From the NCBI GenBank assembly GCA_033439265.1, contig JAVTVX010000026.1:12773001-12837000 (forward strand): DNA of 64,000 nt, read 5' to 3'. This document shows positions 1 through 9,473 of this stretch, in pieces. The notes beneath the pieces are model-generated. The model saw only the letters and a list, made by a program, of their open reading frames with translations, was not told the origin of the DNA and did no database searches. Source of the stretch: Dillenia suffruticosa. Lineage: Eukaryota > Streptophyta > Magnoliopsida > Dilleniales > Dilleniaceae. A program made the position numbers and the translations under genes. Each line of letters starts with the position of its first letter. Positions within the stretch are counted from its first letter, which is position 1.

Positions 1-106
1 CACTAGCTGACCGCGCGCTCGCTTGAGGAGGGAGGAGGAGCTGCAGCGGCGGCGATCGCGGGGGGGAAAAAAGTTGAGGAGCCGCGGTGGTTAGCGGAAG
101 GGAGAG

Positions 107-144
<38 letters not shown>

Positions 145-184
145 AGAGTGTGAGAAAGAAAAGGGAAATTAGGGCTATAAGCCC

Positions 185-223
<39 letters not shown>

Positions 224-230
224 TTTTACA
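1..230 (-). mobile_element. LTR end of a Tekay-like chromovirus, cut by the window edge
   Basis: The GC-rich stretch, GA microsatellite (about 112-140), the phrase around TTAGGGCT, a long T run (about 189-221) and the terminal TTTTACA match the right ends of the LTRs at 47025, 54017 and 61674. Coding direction in the family is minus, so this is the start of the LTR in its own sense. The LTR ends at 230. The bases that follow (GAGGC, 231-235) are the likely right copy of the target duplication, because the homologous site at 63230 runs through GAGGC without an LTR. The left part lies outside the window, so it cannot be told whether this is a solo LTR or one end of a full element. Confidence 0.75.
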
Positions 231-1003
231 GAGGCTGCTTAATTCATTTTGTTTGGTAAAAAGTTTTTGTGTTGGAATTGAAAAGAATTTCCAACTTGGT
301 TGCCTAATTGCCCACTATTTGAGCCTTTAATGTTTTAGATATCAGGTCCAATAGAAATCAATCCTGGTCAAATTTTATATCAAAGATGAAGTACAAGAAC
401 ATCTGCGGTTCACTTGCAATGGCTCTTGGATTTCCTCCATTCTTTCTTTTTAACTGGATCTCCCCTACTTTGTTGCAATTCAAAGCCTTCACTAAATGTT
501 CATTGAATGTATTCTTCAATCCTGTTCTTTGCCAGTAACATTTTCTACCACCAATTTGAACTTTGCAAGCTTCACAGCAAAAAAATATTCTTACCCTTGG
601 ATAATTTTGATTCTTTAAGGCATTTGATGTGTTCTGCGGTGGTCCCTTATATCAAAGTAACTACTAGTCTTGTTCCTTATTGGAATATTTGGTTGTACCA
701 TTCATCCTTTAATTTGCCTGCACACTTGCTGAAACGGAAACAATCTTCTACATTTTGCCAAATACGATTTACTGGATTTCAACCACCTTCCACATATGGA
801 TTGCCATCACCCTTTTTGCTGTTTCAGCACCTGAAAACCCAGAGCTTGATAGTGGGTCGATGGATATCATGAAAGATGGTTTTTGCTAATTTATCCCTCT
901 GCCAATAGGATACAACAAACTGTTAACTGGGAAAACCTTCTCTCTTTTTTTTTTCCTTTTTATTTCCTTAAAGAAAGGATTGGTTAATACTTGTATTGCA
1001 CCC
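231..1003 (+). other. LRK10L-type gene intron copy (near-identical to 63230-64000)
   Basis: This stretch matches 63230-64000 almost base for base; I counted about five substitutions and one length change in a T run. In the right copy it follows the splice donor of ectodomain exon D, so here it is intron sequence of a gene whose first exon lies left of the window. Short blocks also resemble the introns after exons A and B and the orphan intron at 58301-59132. No coding function is claimed for its open reading stretches. Confidence 0.8.
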
Positions 1004-1692
1004 TATGACACATTGATGCAGGCAGAGTTTGTGGCATAAGAACTAGGACCATGGGGATGGAATAGCAGAATTCTAGAAATCATTGTGTTTTAGTCTTCTG
1101 AAAGTCTTGAGCTTCATGCAGTTTAATGAGGAAAAGCGACACGGGAGGAGTATCAATAACGGCAAATAATTTCATTAGGAGTGAAGGTTACGTCATTGGA
1201 CTTTCTTCACATAGCTTTGGACTCATCGAGAGGAAAATCAAGGAGCAACACGTTTCGGATGGACCATTTCTTCATTTATTCACTTTGAGATTTTTGTTTG
1301 TCTTTTTTCCCTCCCTTGACCCCGTCTTATACGTTCTCCTCGTCCCTACATATGCCCCGCCACATTTATGTTTCTTACTTTCTATGCCGGTGTTTGTTTC
1401 TTCCAACGGTCTATTAACTGATAGGGACTGAGGAAGTTGAGCAGGAAAATTTCTCTTTGATCTCCCTATGCAACCAATAAAATCACAGGGTATGCAATAT
1501 CCCAAAACAATTTCTGATTCGCGTCCAATCCTTCAATTCCAAAGTCTTCTGCCTTAATTTCCAGGTCAGCGGGCATGTCAAGCCACTTAATCATATTGGA
1601 TAAGTTATAAAACAAACATGCAAAAGAAAACAAGAAATAGGAGAAGTTAGGAGTTAAGTTGGTTCTTGGGTGCTGAATTGGAGAATTAGACT
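1004..1692 (+). promoter_or_regulatory. Spacer and promoter region of ectodomain gene A
   Basis: About 690 bases without a credible gene. Blocks here recur upstream of B (about 3300-4200), C (about 6110-7756) and D (61675-62401): a stretch containing ATCATTGTGTTTTAG, a block around CCCCGTCTTATACG, and a proximal promoter block with a CCAAT box and a TGAC element. The recurrence marks the repeat unit of the tandem array. No clear TATA box was picked out. Confidence 0.6.
1474..1569 (+). promoter_or_regulatory. Conserved CCAAT / W-box-like promoter module, gene A
   Basis: A CCAAT box lies at 1474-1478, about 215 bases before the ATG. CCAGGTCAGC at 1561-1570 holds a TGAC core on the minus strand, 124 bases before the ATG, at the place where B, C and D carry a full W-box (AGTCAA, read TTGACT on the minus strand). 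The A copy keeps only the TGAC core. Confidence 0.5.
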
Positions 1693-2417
1693 ATGGGAAT
1701 TTCTAGTCTAGAACTAGTAGTACTATTATTTATTTTGTTTATGTTTTCACAACACGTGCTTGTTCACTCAGCTGAAAGGGAGAAGAGATGTCCACCATCC
1801 TTTGAGTGCCCAAACCGCACAGGGAAGGTACTTTTCCCTCCCCTCTCAGATTGTAGACATCCAGAGTGTGGTCTGTTGAAGATTGACTGCACACAACCGA
1901 CTCCAATGGTCCAACTATTTGAGCCGCTAGGCATAGCCAAGTGTTATAGTATCATGCCCATCAAACAAGACCAAAATCAAGCAACAATTCTTGACCTAGA
2001 TCTTGAACATAACCCGCAAAACAACCAGTGTGAAGCATACCAGAATAATTCAGTTCCCAGCTCTTCTTTTGTTTTCTTTACCATGTTAAATCTTACTGTA
2101 TTCAACTGTAATTCGAGTATCCCTGATCATCCAATTAGTCCTTCCAGAGAGAAACATCGTAATATGTGTCCAGGCTTCAATATCGACTACAATCTTTCAA
2201 ACCATGACGGTTCAAGTACCGGCACTCCTTCACAGTGTCTGGTGATTCGGGTGCCAAGGATGGGGGAACATGAGAAGGAAAAAGAATCAAGAGAACTGTT
2301 TGAAAGATTCACTGCAAATATCACACTTGATTATCAAGTTCAAATGTCCTCTGGCAGTCCTGACTTCGACCACCAAGGTGTCCAAATATGCGGAAGAGTT
2401 TCATTTTCCCAACAATG
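1693..2417 (+). pseudogene. LRK10L-type ectodomain exon A, decayed at its 3' end, no kinase exon of its own
   Basis: The ATG opens a signal peptide of about 27 residues (hydrophobic core VVLLFILFMF). A cysteine-rich GUB_WAK_bind-like domain follows (CPPSFECP, then PECGLLKIDC) and a WAK_assoc-like part with several N-glycosylation sequons (NNS, NLT, NCS, NLS, NIT). In the sister exons the segment ends in a CxxCHxxGGxC pattern; here two of those cysteines are lost and the frame is displaced. From the ATG to the conserved donor (ATG/GTAACTG at 2415-2421) there are 725 bases, which is phase 2, whereas B, D and E are phase 1. Read past the donor it stops at once, giving a 242-residue secreted protein. 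No kinase exon lies between A and B. It could be expressed as an ectodomain-only protein; more likely it is a decaying duplicate. Confidence 0.7.
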
Positions 2418-4204
2418 GTAACTGATTATCTCTTCTACTCTTGCATGCAGCATGCCCTTTCTGCTTTTCTAAGTACAATGCCACAATCTGACACCTCTCC
2501 CCCCCCCATCAGGATTGCTATAATTTGCTTTGTTTTGATCAACTATTTGTATTGAAAGGATTTCCTTCATGGTTTCACAAGTCCACACACTTGAATCTTG
2601 GCTGCTTGGAGTTTAGGTATCAAGTTCTATTCAATTAATACCAAAAACTTTTTTGACTTTTTACAAGTTCCCAATATCATATGATAGCACCTTTAGAATT
2701 ATTTTAGTAAAAGATAATAACTGTTTTGTATATGAATATTTTAACTCAAATGAAAAAAAAAAAAAAAAGATATACCCAAATCTGGTTGTTTTTATGGTCG
2801 AAGAGTGGCAGCTGACTTGCACTGCCTCTTGGATTTCTTTCACTATCGAATGTACTCTTCAACCTTCTTCATCACCTGTAATCTTTTCTATCCTCTGTTT
2901 GTATATTCTGATTCATCGAGGCCTTTGAGGTGATCTGCATGGGTAACAATCCCCACTCTGACTTCTATGGGTCATGTTGTCTAGTTGTACCAGTAATAAT
3001 GGGAATTTTTTAGGTTTAAGGACTAGAATTGTGTAGAGGACTGATTGTTAGTGGATGATACAATGACCATCAATCGAATGAATATCAATATTTATGGGGT
3101 TTATAGAAAATCAATATCAATATTCAACGGTTGGTTGTTATTAATATTTATGCGTAAGTGGCGAATTAGATGATGATTCAATATTTATTTTATTAATTAC
3201 CAATCATTTTATCATTTTATTTGAGAATTGATGAATTTTAGAGAGCAACTCAATAGGCACCAACCAATAGTATTAATATCATGGGAAATTGTAAAAAATC
3301 CGGAGCAGAGGAATGGTTGAAATCATTGTGTTTTAGCTCCTGTTTTTCGAGAGAGACTATTCTTCAAGCATGTTTCATGACGAAAAGAGAAGTGCTTAAA
3401 CTTCAAGGAGTAGAAATTACTGGTGAAAAGTTTCATTACATGAGACCGAGGACTTTCTCTACATCCTTCAAAATTCGAGAAGGTAAAAATCACAAGAGTA
3501 ACATGTGTTGCACGCATGGACCACTTCTCCATTAATCTTAGTCTTTTTCCCTCCATTGAACCCGTCTTGTATTCTCCTATCCCCACATATACCCCACAAT
3601 ATTTATATTTCCCACTTTAGACTCCAGTGCTTCTTTCTTTTTCTCCTTTTTGCCTTGCTTTACACGGGATCATATCCTTAAAGCGCCATCTCCACTGTAT
3701 TCTACGGATTTTTTTATATGTTCTTTAATAAATACATAATAATTCTTTATAAGAAAGCCTGGAACTTTTGGTTAGAGTGTCAATTGGATATTACCAGACT
3801 ATAAAGGTTGTAGTAGAGTGGTATGTAAAATGAATGAATCGTAATATGATCTTTCATGATATATGTTATATTTTTGGGATACTATGTTGAATATTTGAGA
3901 AGATTTTCAAAGAGTCTATCAAACTGAGGACAGGACCACGGAAGTTGAGGAGGAAAGGGCCCTCTCACCTGCCAATGAAATCCAACGTATGCCGGAATCC
4001 AAAAGTATTTCTCATTTCCCTTGCCTCTATAGTCCATTCTTCCAACTTGTTAGTCTTGGGCCTTTGATTTCCAAGTCAACCGCCGTGTCTAATCCATTAG
4101 AAGCCTATTGGATATAGGGTGAAGGAAAGAAACATATTGAGAAACCAAGAACAATTTACAGAAACTAGGTGACACTTGATTCTTTGAGGGATATTTTTCT
4201 GGCA
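2418..4204 (+). other. Intron remnant of A, AT-rich insert, and promoter region of B
   Basis: From 2418 to about 2960 the sequence resembles the LRK10L intron copies elsewhere in the window: the part around 2810-2900 matches 415-520 in outline. About 3000-3270 is AT-rich with repeated AATATCAATATT words and may be a small degenerate insert; I found no clear terminal repeats. From about 3310 the B spacer begins, sharing AATCATTGTGTTTTAG with the A spacer, and runs into the B promoter. No kinase exon and no other gene were seen. Confidence 0.6.
3972..4079 (+). promoter_or_regulatory. Conserved CCAAT / W-box promoter module, gene B
   Basis: CCAAT lies at 3972-3976. TTCCAAGTCAAC ends at 4080 and contains AGTCAA at 4074-4079, which is TTGACT on the minus strand, a W-box core. 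It lies 126 bases before the ATG, almost the same spacing as in A, C and D. W-boxes are known binding sites of WRKY factors; that WRKY factors act here is inference. Confidence 0.6.
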
Positions 4205-4931
4205 ATGGCAATCACTAGTCGAGTACTAGTATCTGTTTTGTTATTTCTTTTGCAAGATGTGCTTGCTTACTCAGCCAAAGAGGACAAGAAATGCCCGCCG
4301 TTCTTCAAATGTCCTAACTACCCATTCCAGTTAACCTTCCCCTTCACGAACTACACTCATCCAGATTGCGGTCTGTGGATGATTAAATGCACACAGGACA
4401 CTGCAATGGTCCAGCTTGTTGAGCAGGGTGATTGGTATAATATGACCCATATCCGGTATCAATCACAATCAATTACAATTGTCGACCCAATCCTTGAGCA
4501 TAACCTGAAGAACAAGAACTGTAATGCCTTCAATAATTATTCACTTCCCAGCTCTCCTTTTATTTCCTTTACCATGAACAATCTTACCTTGTTGAAGTGT
4601 AAACCAAGGGATGGCGATGATCCAAGTCCGGTGACCAAGGAACACTCCAAAGGTTATTTGCATTATGATGATTGTCCAGGCTTTATTATCTACTATGATC
4701 CTTCGAACTCTCACCTTCCAGATCCTGGGATTCCTCTGCAGCATTGTTCTGTTATTCAGATGCCGAGGAAAAGGCATAAGATACCAACTTCCACAAACCT
4801 GTTTCAAATACTTACTCCAAATGTCACCCTTGAATATCAAGTGACTTCGGAGTGTCTTGACTGCCACTCCAAAGGCCGCCAATGTGTTCAAAATGACTCC
4901 AGGACCGTTCAATGTAATGGTTTGAAAAAAG
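4205..4931 (+). CDS. LRK10L-type receptor ectodomain exon B (open, phase-1 donor)
   Basis: This is the first exon of a cell-surface receptor of the leaf-rust-10-like family. The chosen ATG starts a signal peptide (MAITSRVLVSVLLFLLQDVLAYS). A GUB_WAK_bind-like domain follows (CPPFFKCP, FPFTNYTHPDCGLW, IKC), then a WAK_assoc-like half ending in SECLDCHSKGRQC, with sequons NYT, NMT, NYS, NLT and NVT. The exon is open for 727 bases, 242 codons plus one base, and ends at the donor AAG/GTATGAG (4932). This phase matches the kinase exon at 14444. If the intron is retained the protein ends seven codons later as a secreted 248-residue ectodomain. No kinase exon follows before the next unit (C). Either the kinase exon was lost, or the transcript splices 9.5 kb downstream to 14444. 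The ligand is unknown; the family is linked to wall sensing and disease response. Confidence 0.8.
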
Positions 4932-5435
4932 GTATGAGCGTCATTGCCTGATTTTTTTTTTTCATTTTGCTCTTGAATGACTGCTTTTCTCTGTAGAGCA
5001 CCGCAACTTAAACCTCTCTCTTTCCTATTTAAGATTCTTCATATTTGCTTAATTCTGTTTGTCATAGTGGCAGAATTAAAAGGATAATGGTTTTCCTGCA
5101 TGATTGCCCAAAACCATTTTACTTGAACCTTTTGGATTTCAGTAGAAAAGGGGAAGTGATCTTTATATAAATATACAATTCATAAGAAAAGAGAGAGAAG
5201 TAAACGTGGTCAATTATTTAATGGTTATAAAGAGGGTAAAGTGTTAAAACATCTGCAAATTACTTGCAGTGCCTCTCCAGTTTCATCCGTTATTTTATTT
5301 ATTTATTTATTTTTCCCTGGAGATCACCTTGCTTTCTCTCACCGAAAGTCTTCACGAATTGCTAATTGAACATATTCTTGAACTTGCTTATCCCCTGTAT
5401 TCTTTTCTGCTGTCAGTTTGAAATTTGAAGCTTAA

Positions 5436-5620
5436 AGGGTTCACCCGGTACACAAAGTGCTCCCCGGCTTAGTGTGGGATAAAGGGAGGGTGGGCGTATA
5501 TGTATGCAGTCTTCCCCTTGCATTTTTCCAAAAACGTTGTTTTCACGCCTCGAACCCGTGATCTTGAGATTACCAAAAGAGCAACTCAACCGTTGCGTGA
5601 AGGTTTGCCCTCCTCATTGG
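5436..5620 (-). mobile_element. tRNA-derived SINE, Au-like, with 14-bp target duplication
   Basis: On the minus strand the element opens with a tRNA-like head: an A-box-like stretch near 5585-5605 and a B box (GGTTCGAGGC) near 5550. The body contains GCAAGGGGAAGACTGC and ends near CACCCGGTGAACC-like sequence, as in the Au family of plant SINEs. It is flanked by AATTTGAAGCTTAA at 5422-5435 and 5621-5634, a perfect 14-base target duplication. It lies within the intron remnant of unit B. Family naming is from memory of the Au consensus and would need an alignment. Confidence 0.75.
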
Positions 5621-6757
5621 AATTTGAAGCTTAAGACCCAAAAATAGTCTTAGGCCTTATTGGATAGACTGCAATTCATCAATGCTTTTTGATTGGGTCT
5701 GCGATGATGACCTTCTCCTCCACGAGACTTTTATCCATACTTCTAGTGCTGTTCTAGATTGGCTTATGACAGAAGTTCAGTTTGGTGGTGTGTAGACATA
5801 CTCGACTTACTCCTCATTGGAATTTCTCTTCTTCCATTATTCCTGACGTTTGCTATTACAATCTTGTGTATCTGTTCAAGTCTGTTATCGTAGACTTCAC
5901 CAATCGCCTTTGCTATGACAGCTCCTGTAGTGAGTCTATGGATTGTATAAAGGTGTGTTGTCGATATAGTACGCTGAGTGAAGACTGCACATAACCGTTT
6001 ATGCACAATGTCTGGCCTAGAAAGGGTTGGATTGTAGTGCGCAGTCACAAGCTAACGGTGGCATTTGTTGTTTGAGAACTAAGGTCTGCCTTGATTGGAG
6101 AAGTAGAGGCTAGCAAGTAATGTGTTTTGGTTCCCATTTTCTGAGAGAACTACATTTGAAGCAGTTTCATGGGGGAAAGGAAAATCTAGAAACGAAGATG
6201 GTGAGTAATTTCATTTGAACTTTTCCTCATATTCAATCCCCCGAAATTCATTCTCCTGCTGTGATACTACATTTTTCATTTTCATTTTCTAACCCCTCCG
6301 ATCCTACAGGATACCAAGGTGCCAAAAGAAAACATTTTTCATTTTCTAACTTTAATTTTTCACTATATTTTTAGTTTTTTTGTACAAAAGAAAGATTAAA
6401 AAACAACTTTATTTCTCAAAGTTTTATATATTTTTTCAAGTTGGATATAAGTGTAATTGAATAAAAGTAGTAGAGTATTTTGGTTTATAACTCAAGTATA
6501 ATAGTTCTTAAATGAAAATGTTGGAGTATTTTTGTTCAAACAAATTATAAATTTGGTGAAAAATTTTGGAAAAACAAAAAAAATATTTACCTTTTTCCAC
6601 TTTGGAAAAATATTATTTAGACCCAAAATTTCTTTTTTAACATTATTCTAGAAATTTTAAATTATCCATTAAAAACATGAGTGTCAAGAGTTTAATTGAG
6701 AAAATAACTTTAAATAGAAATGAGAGGCGTAGGAGAATCCGAACAGTTAAAATAATA

Positions 6758-6759
<2 letters not shown>

Positions 6760-6803
<44 letters not shown>

Positions 6804-6826
6804 GTTATTATTATTGTTGTTATTAT
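6760..6826. repeat. TTA/TTG trinucleotide microsatellite
   Basis: About 22 units of ATT with a few GTT variants, in AT-rich spacer DNA before unit C. The tyrosine-rich open frame across it is an artefact of the repeat. Confidence 0.9.
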
Positions 6827-7286
6827 CGTAAGTTTTTGAGTAATTTATTTTTATTTTTTTATTTTCTTAATTTTATTTTCTTTATTTTGTTGTCAAACTT
6901 TTATTTTACGTTATTTTTTTTCTCTCCTCTCTCGTACATTTATCTTTTAAATCATCGGGTCCAAAGTTTAGGACTTAAGGCCTATGTTTTGTTGCAGTTG
7001 TTTTGGAGAGGGAATTGGAATAATATTCCGCTTTTGAACCGTCCCTAAGCATCTTTGACATTTCTTTTTATATAACATATAATATTTTTTAAGCCTGAAG
7101 ACTAGAAACCCTCATCTTTTGGTATTGTCATCATGAATCATTTGAAACAAGACTCATGGGAAGTTCCGTTATCTCTAAGGTGCGTGGACATCTTCAAACC
7201 AGCCAAAGGCTTAATATAATCTCATAGAATTCCTATTTTTTGGACCTGTATCTCGAACATAAAGAGAAGACAAAATCTTGGTCAGT

Positions 7287-7491
7287 ACTGACATTTGTTG
7301 GCATAGATATAATGAACACCTTCATCTCTTAACCAGGTCGGGAGTTTGACTCCCTCTGGGTACGGAAAAAACAATATTGGGAGACCCACCCCCAAAATGG
7401 GTCCTACAACGGTCGATTCAGATTAGTCGGGACGAAATTCCGGATATTAGGTGATGGCCAAGCCATGGTACCAAAAAACAAAAAAAAAAAG
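7287..7491 (+). mobile_element. SINE, second family, with 10-bp target duplication
   Basis: The head holds a B-box-like GGGAGTTTGACTCCC near 7340. The body (GGGAGACCCACCC, then CGGTCGATTCAGATTAGTCG) leads to an A-rich tail (7472-7490). CTTGGTCAGT at 7277-7286 and CTTGCTCAGT at 7492-7501 form a target duplication with one mismatch. A degraded relative of the body is found at about 33340-33430. The element lies only about 45 bases upstream of the CCAAT box of gene C, so its insertion displaced whatever upstream control the gene had. Confidence 0.7.
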
Positions 7492-7533
7492 CTTGCTCAG
7501 TGGGGAAGTTGAGCTGAAGTCCTTTCTGACCGG

Positions 7534-7630
7534 CCAATCAAAGAAAATGTTCGCCTGACTCCGAAAGTAGTTCTCATTTGCCTCCATAAACTGCAATTGT
7601 TAAATCTGCTGCCTTTAAATTCCAAGTCAA
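7534..7630 (+). promoter_or_regulatory. Conserved CCAAT / W-box promoter module, gene C
   Basis: CCAAT is at 7534-7538 and AGTCAA (minus-strand TTGACT) at 7625-7630 within TTCCAAGTCAAC, 127 bases before the ATG. Order and spacing match the modules of A, B and D. Confidence 0.6.
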
Positions 7631-7756
7631 CTTCGGTGATCATTTTCATCCATACAAAAATTATCAACAATCTTGTCAAACCAAACATGTTGAGAAAAAT
7701 CTTCTGAGTCATATAGAGCTGGTGTCATCTCGTAATGATCGGTTGTGGAAGTTAGG

Positions 7757-8485
7757 ATGGAAAATACAAGCCTAGTTTTAGTATTGCTTATGTTGTTGCA
7801 ACATGTGCCTGGCCAAACAATGGAAGAGGTTGAAATTTGTCCACCATACTTGAAATGTCCAGATCTCCAAGCACAGGTACCCTTCCCTTTCACCAATTCT
7901 ACTCATCCAGATTGTGGTCTGTTGATGATTGACTGCACACAACCGCAGGCCATGGTCCAATTTGAGGAGAATGAAAGTGGTACAACGTTACCTACATTGA
8001 CCAATTCCCATATCAAGCAATAACATATCTTGACCCAGGGATTCAAAATTACCTGAATACCATGAATTGCGATCTGTTTAACAATTATTCGATTCCTATT
8101 ACTCCTTTTGTTTCCTATACCATGAACAATCTTACCTTGTTCAAATGTAACTCAAGTGATGGTAACAGTCCCACAAAGGAGTACTTCACAGGTTACTCAA
8201 TCTATAATGGGTGTCCCGGCATCAATATCTACTACAATTATACAAATGGTGATGGTGTGATTCCTGGGACTCCTCAAGAATGTTCAGTTGTTAGGATTCC
8301 AAAGGCATGGGGCTATAAGGCAGCAAAATCAAACAACCTGTTTGAATTAGTTAATGCAAGTGTCCAGCTTGATTATCAAGTGGCTTCTGAGTGTCTTGAC
8401 TGCCACTCTAAAGGTGGCCGATGTGATCAAAATGCAGGCCTGAGTGATTTTAATTGTGTCGGTCTGTTTGAGTGTTCAAGGAATG
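7757..8485 (+). pseudogene. LRK10L-type ectodomain exon C, one net base lost; first exon of the kinase gene
   Basis: The ATG at 7757 opens a signal peptide (MENTSLVLVLLMLLQHVPGQ). A GUB_WAK_bind-like half follows (CPPYLKCP, FPFTNSTHPDCGLL, IDC). Around 7965-7978 the frame shifts: the sister exons read (G/D/N)WY there, and the downstream frame resumes with TGG TAC at 7978. The rest is open in that frame and ends with SECLDCHSKGGRCDQN. The exon from ATG to donor (8485/GT at 8486) is 729 bases; one more base would give the phase 1 seen in B, D and E. The donor joins in phase with the kinase exon at 14444 (G + CC = Ala). As read, translation stops at 8023, so this allele cannot make a full receptor from this ATG. 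A sequencing error is possible and easy to test. Confidence 0.75.
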
Positions 8486-8511
8486 GTAACAGATCATTTC
8501 TCTGCAGAACG

Positions 8512-8513
<2 letters not shown>

Positions 8514-8544
<31 letters not shown>
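8514..8544. repeat. CT microsatellite just inside intron of gene C
   Basis: About 15 CT units beginning 28 bases after the splice donor. Exon D has a shorter CT run at the same place (about 63206-63221), so the repeat predates the duplication. Confidence 0.9.
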
Positions 8545-8547
<3 letters not shown>

Positions 8548-8777
8548 CCTCCCCTGTGTAGACTGCTCTAATTTGCTTCTCATTTAATTGTTTGTCAGAA
8601 TTGAGGTGAAAGCTTTATCGGGATTTATCAATTCTATGTTTCTTTTTCTCTAGAATTGAACTGTGATCCATAATGATGAGCCAAAAGTAAAAAAGCGTTA
8701 AACTAAATTCGTTCTCACTCCTATTGCAGGTAATGAAAGGAATGTGGTGATATTTGAGACAGGTAATATGCCTCTTC

Positions 8778-9442
8778 TGTTGAAAATACATAGGCCCACT
8801 TGGGCCCAAGATTCCTGGCCCAAGTGGGCCCAAGGCTGCAACGGCTATAATAGCCGTTGCACCTCCAACGGCTTCATAGCCGTTGGAGGATTTCACATTT
8901 CACCTCCAACGGCTATATAGCCGTTGGAGGATTTCCCCTTTTCCCATTTCTTTTTATTTTTTATTTTTATTTTTATTTTTTCTTTCTCTCTCCTCCATCT
9001 TCTATAAATAGGATTTTTCTCTTCTCTTGTATTCATAATTTGGAAGACAATCTCTCTTCCAAAATCTCTCTTCTCCTTCTCTGTCTTTGTAATATTGAGA
9101 TAATTTCTTTTTCACACTCAATAGAAGAAATTCTCTTCATTCTTCAATTTCATTTTTTTCTTGATAAATCTTTCTCCTTATTTTTCTCTTTACTTGATCA
9201 CATTTTTTATCTCTCTTTGTCTATATTTAAATTTGTACTCCAAACTTTAGTAAAGCCCATTCTCTAGTATGCGATGGCATAGCATGTCTAGGAAAGTTCT
9301 GTCAAGTGACAAACATTTGTCCAAGGAAAGAGGTTCTTAAGCGAGGACAGACGAGCTCCACCTCTTTCCTGGGAACTTTCCTGGTGCTCCCTGCTACAGA
9401 ACGGTTTGGGTTGAATTTAAGTAAGGTTTACAAATTTTTACA
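8778..9442 (+). repeat. Left (5') LTR of the copia element
   Basis: U3 carries GC-rich inverted repeats (8838-8860, 8862-8889 and a perfect 28-base palindrome at 8903-8930) in front of a TATA box (TATAAATAGG, about 9003-9012). A pyrimidine-rich stretch follows. The LTR ends TTTTTACA at 9442. Confidence 0.95.
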
Positions 9443-9473
9443 TGGTATCAGAGCGAATTCTATTATTTCTCAC

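Larger units (their letters stand above)
4932..7286 (+). other. Intron remnant of B and spacer before C
   Basis: About 5280-5430 and 5640-6060 resemble other LRK10L intron copies in the window, interrupted by a SINE (5436-5620). About 6110-6190 (TTGGTTCCCATTTTCTGAG, then a block ending TTTCATGGG) matches 59085-59132 plus 61675 onward, the spacer into which the solo LTR near gene D was inserted. 6340-7080 is AT-rich with a TTA microsatellite. No kinase exon or other gene was recognised. Confidence 0.6.

Noticed and set aside
507-872. 121-codon open frame, repeated at 63506-63871
   Set aside because: It lies in the duplicated intron; its repetition reflects the recent duplication, and other intron copies do not keep the frame.
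6677-7048. Tyrosine-rich 123-codon open frame
   Set aside because: Translation of the TTA microsatellite and T-rich flank.
8857-9267. 136-codon open frame, repeated at 13602-14012
   Set aside because: It lies wholly within the copia LTRs and is pyrimidine-rich (Phe/Ser/Leu); not a gene.
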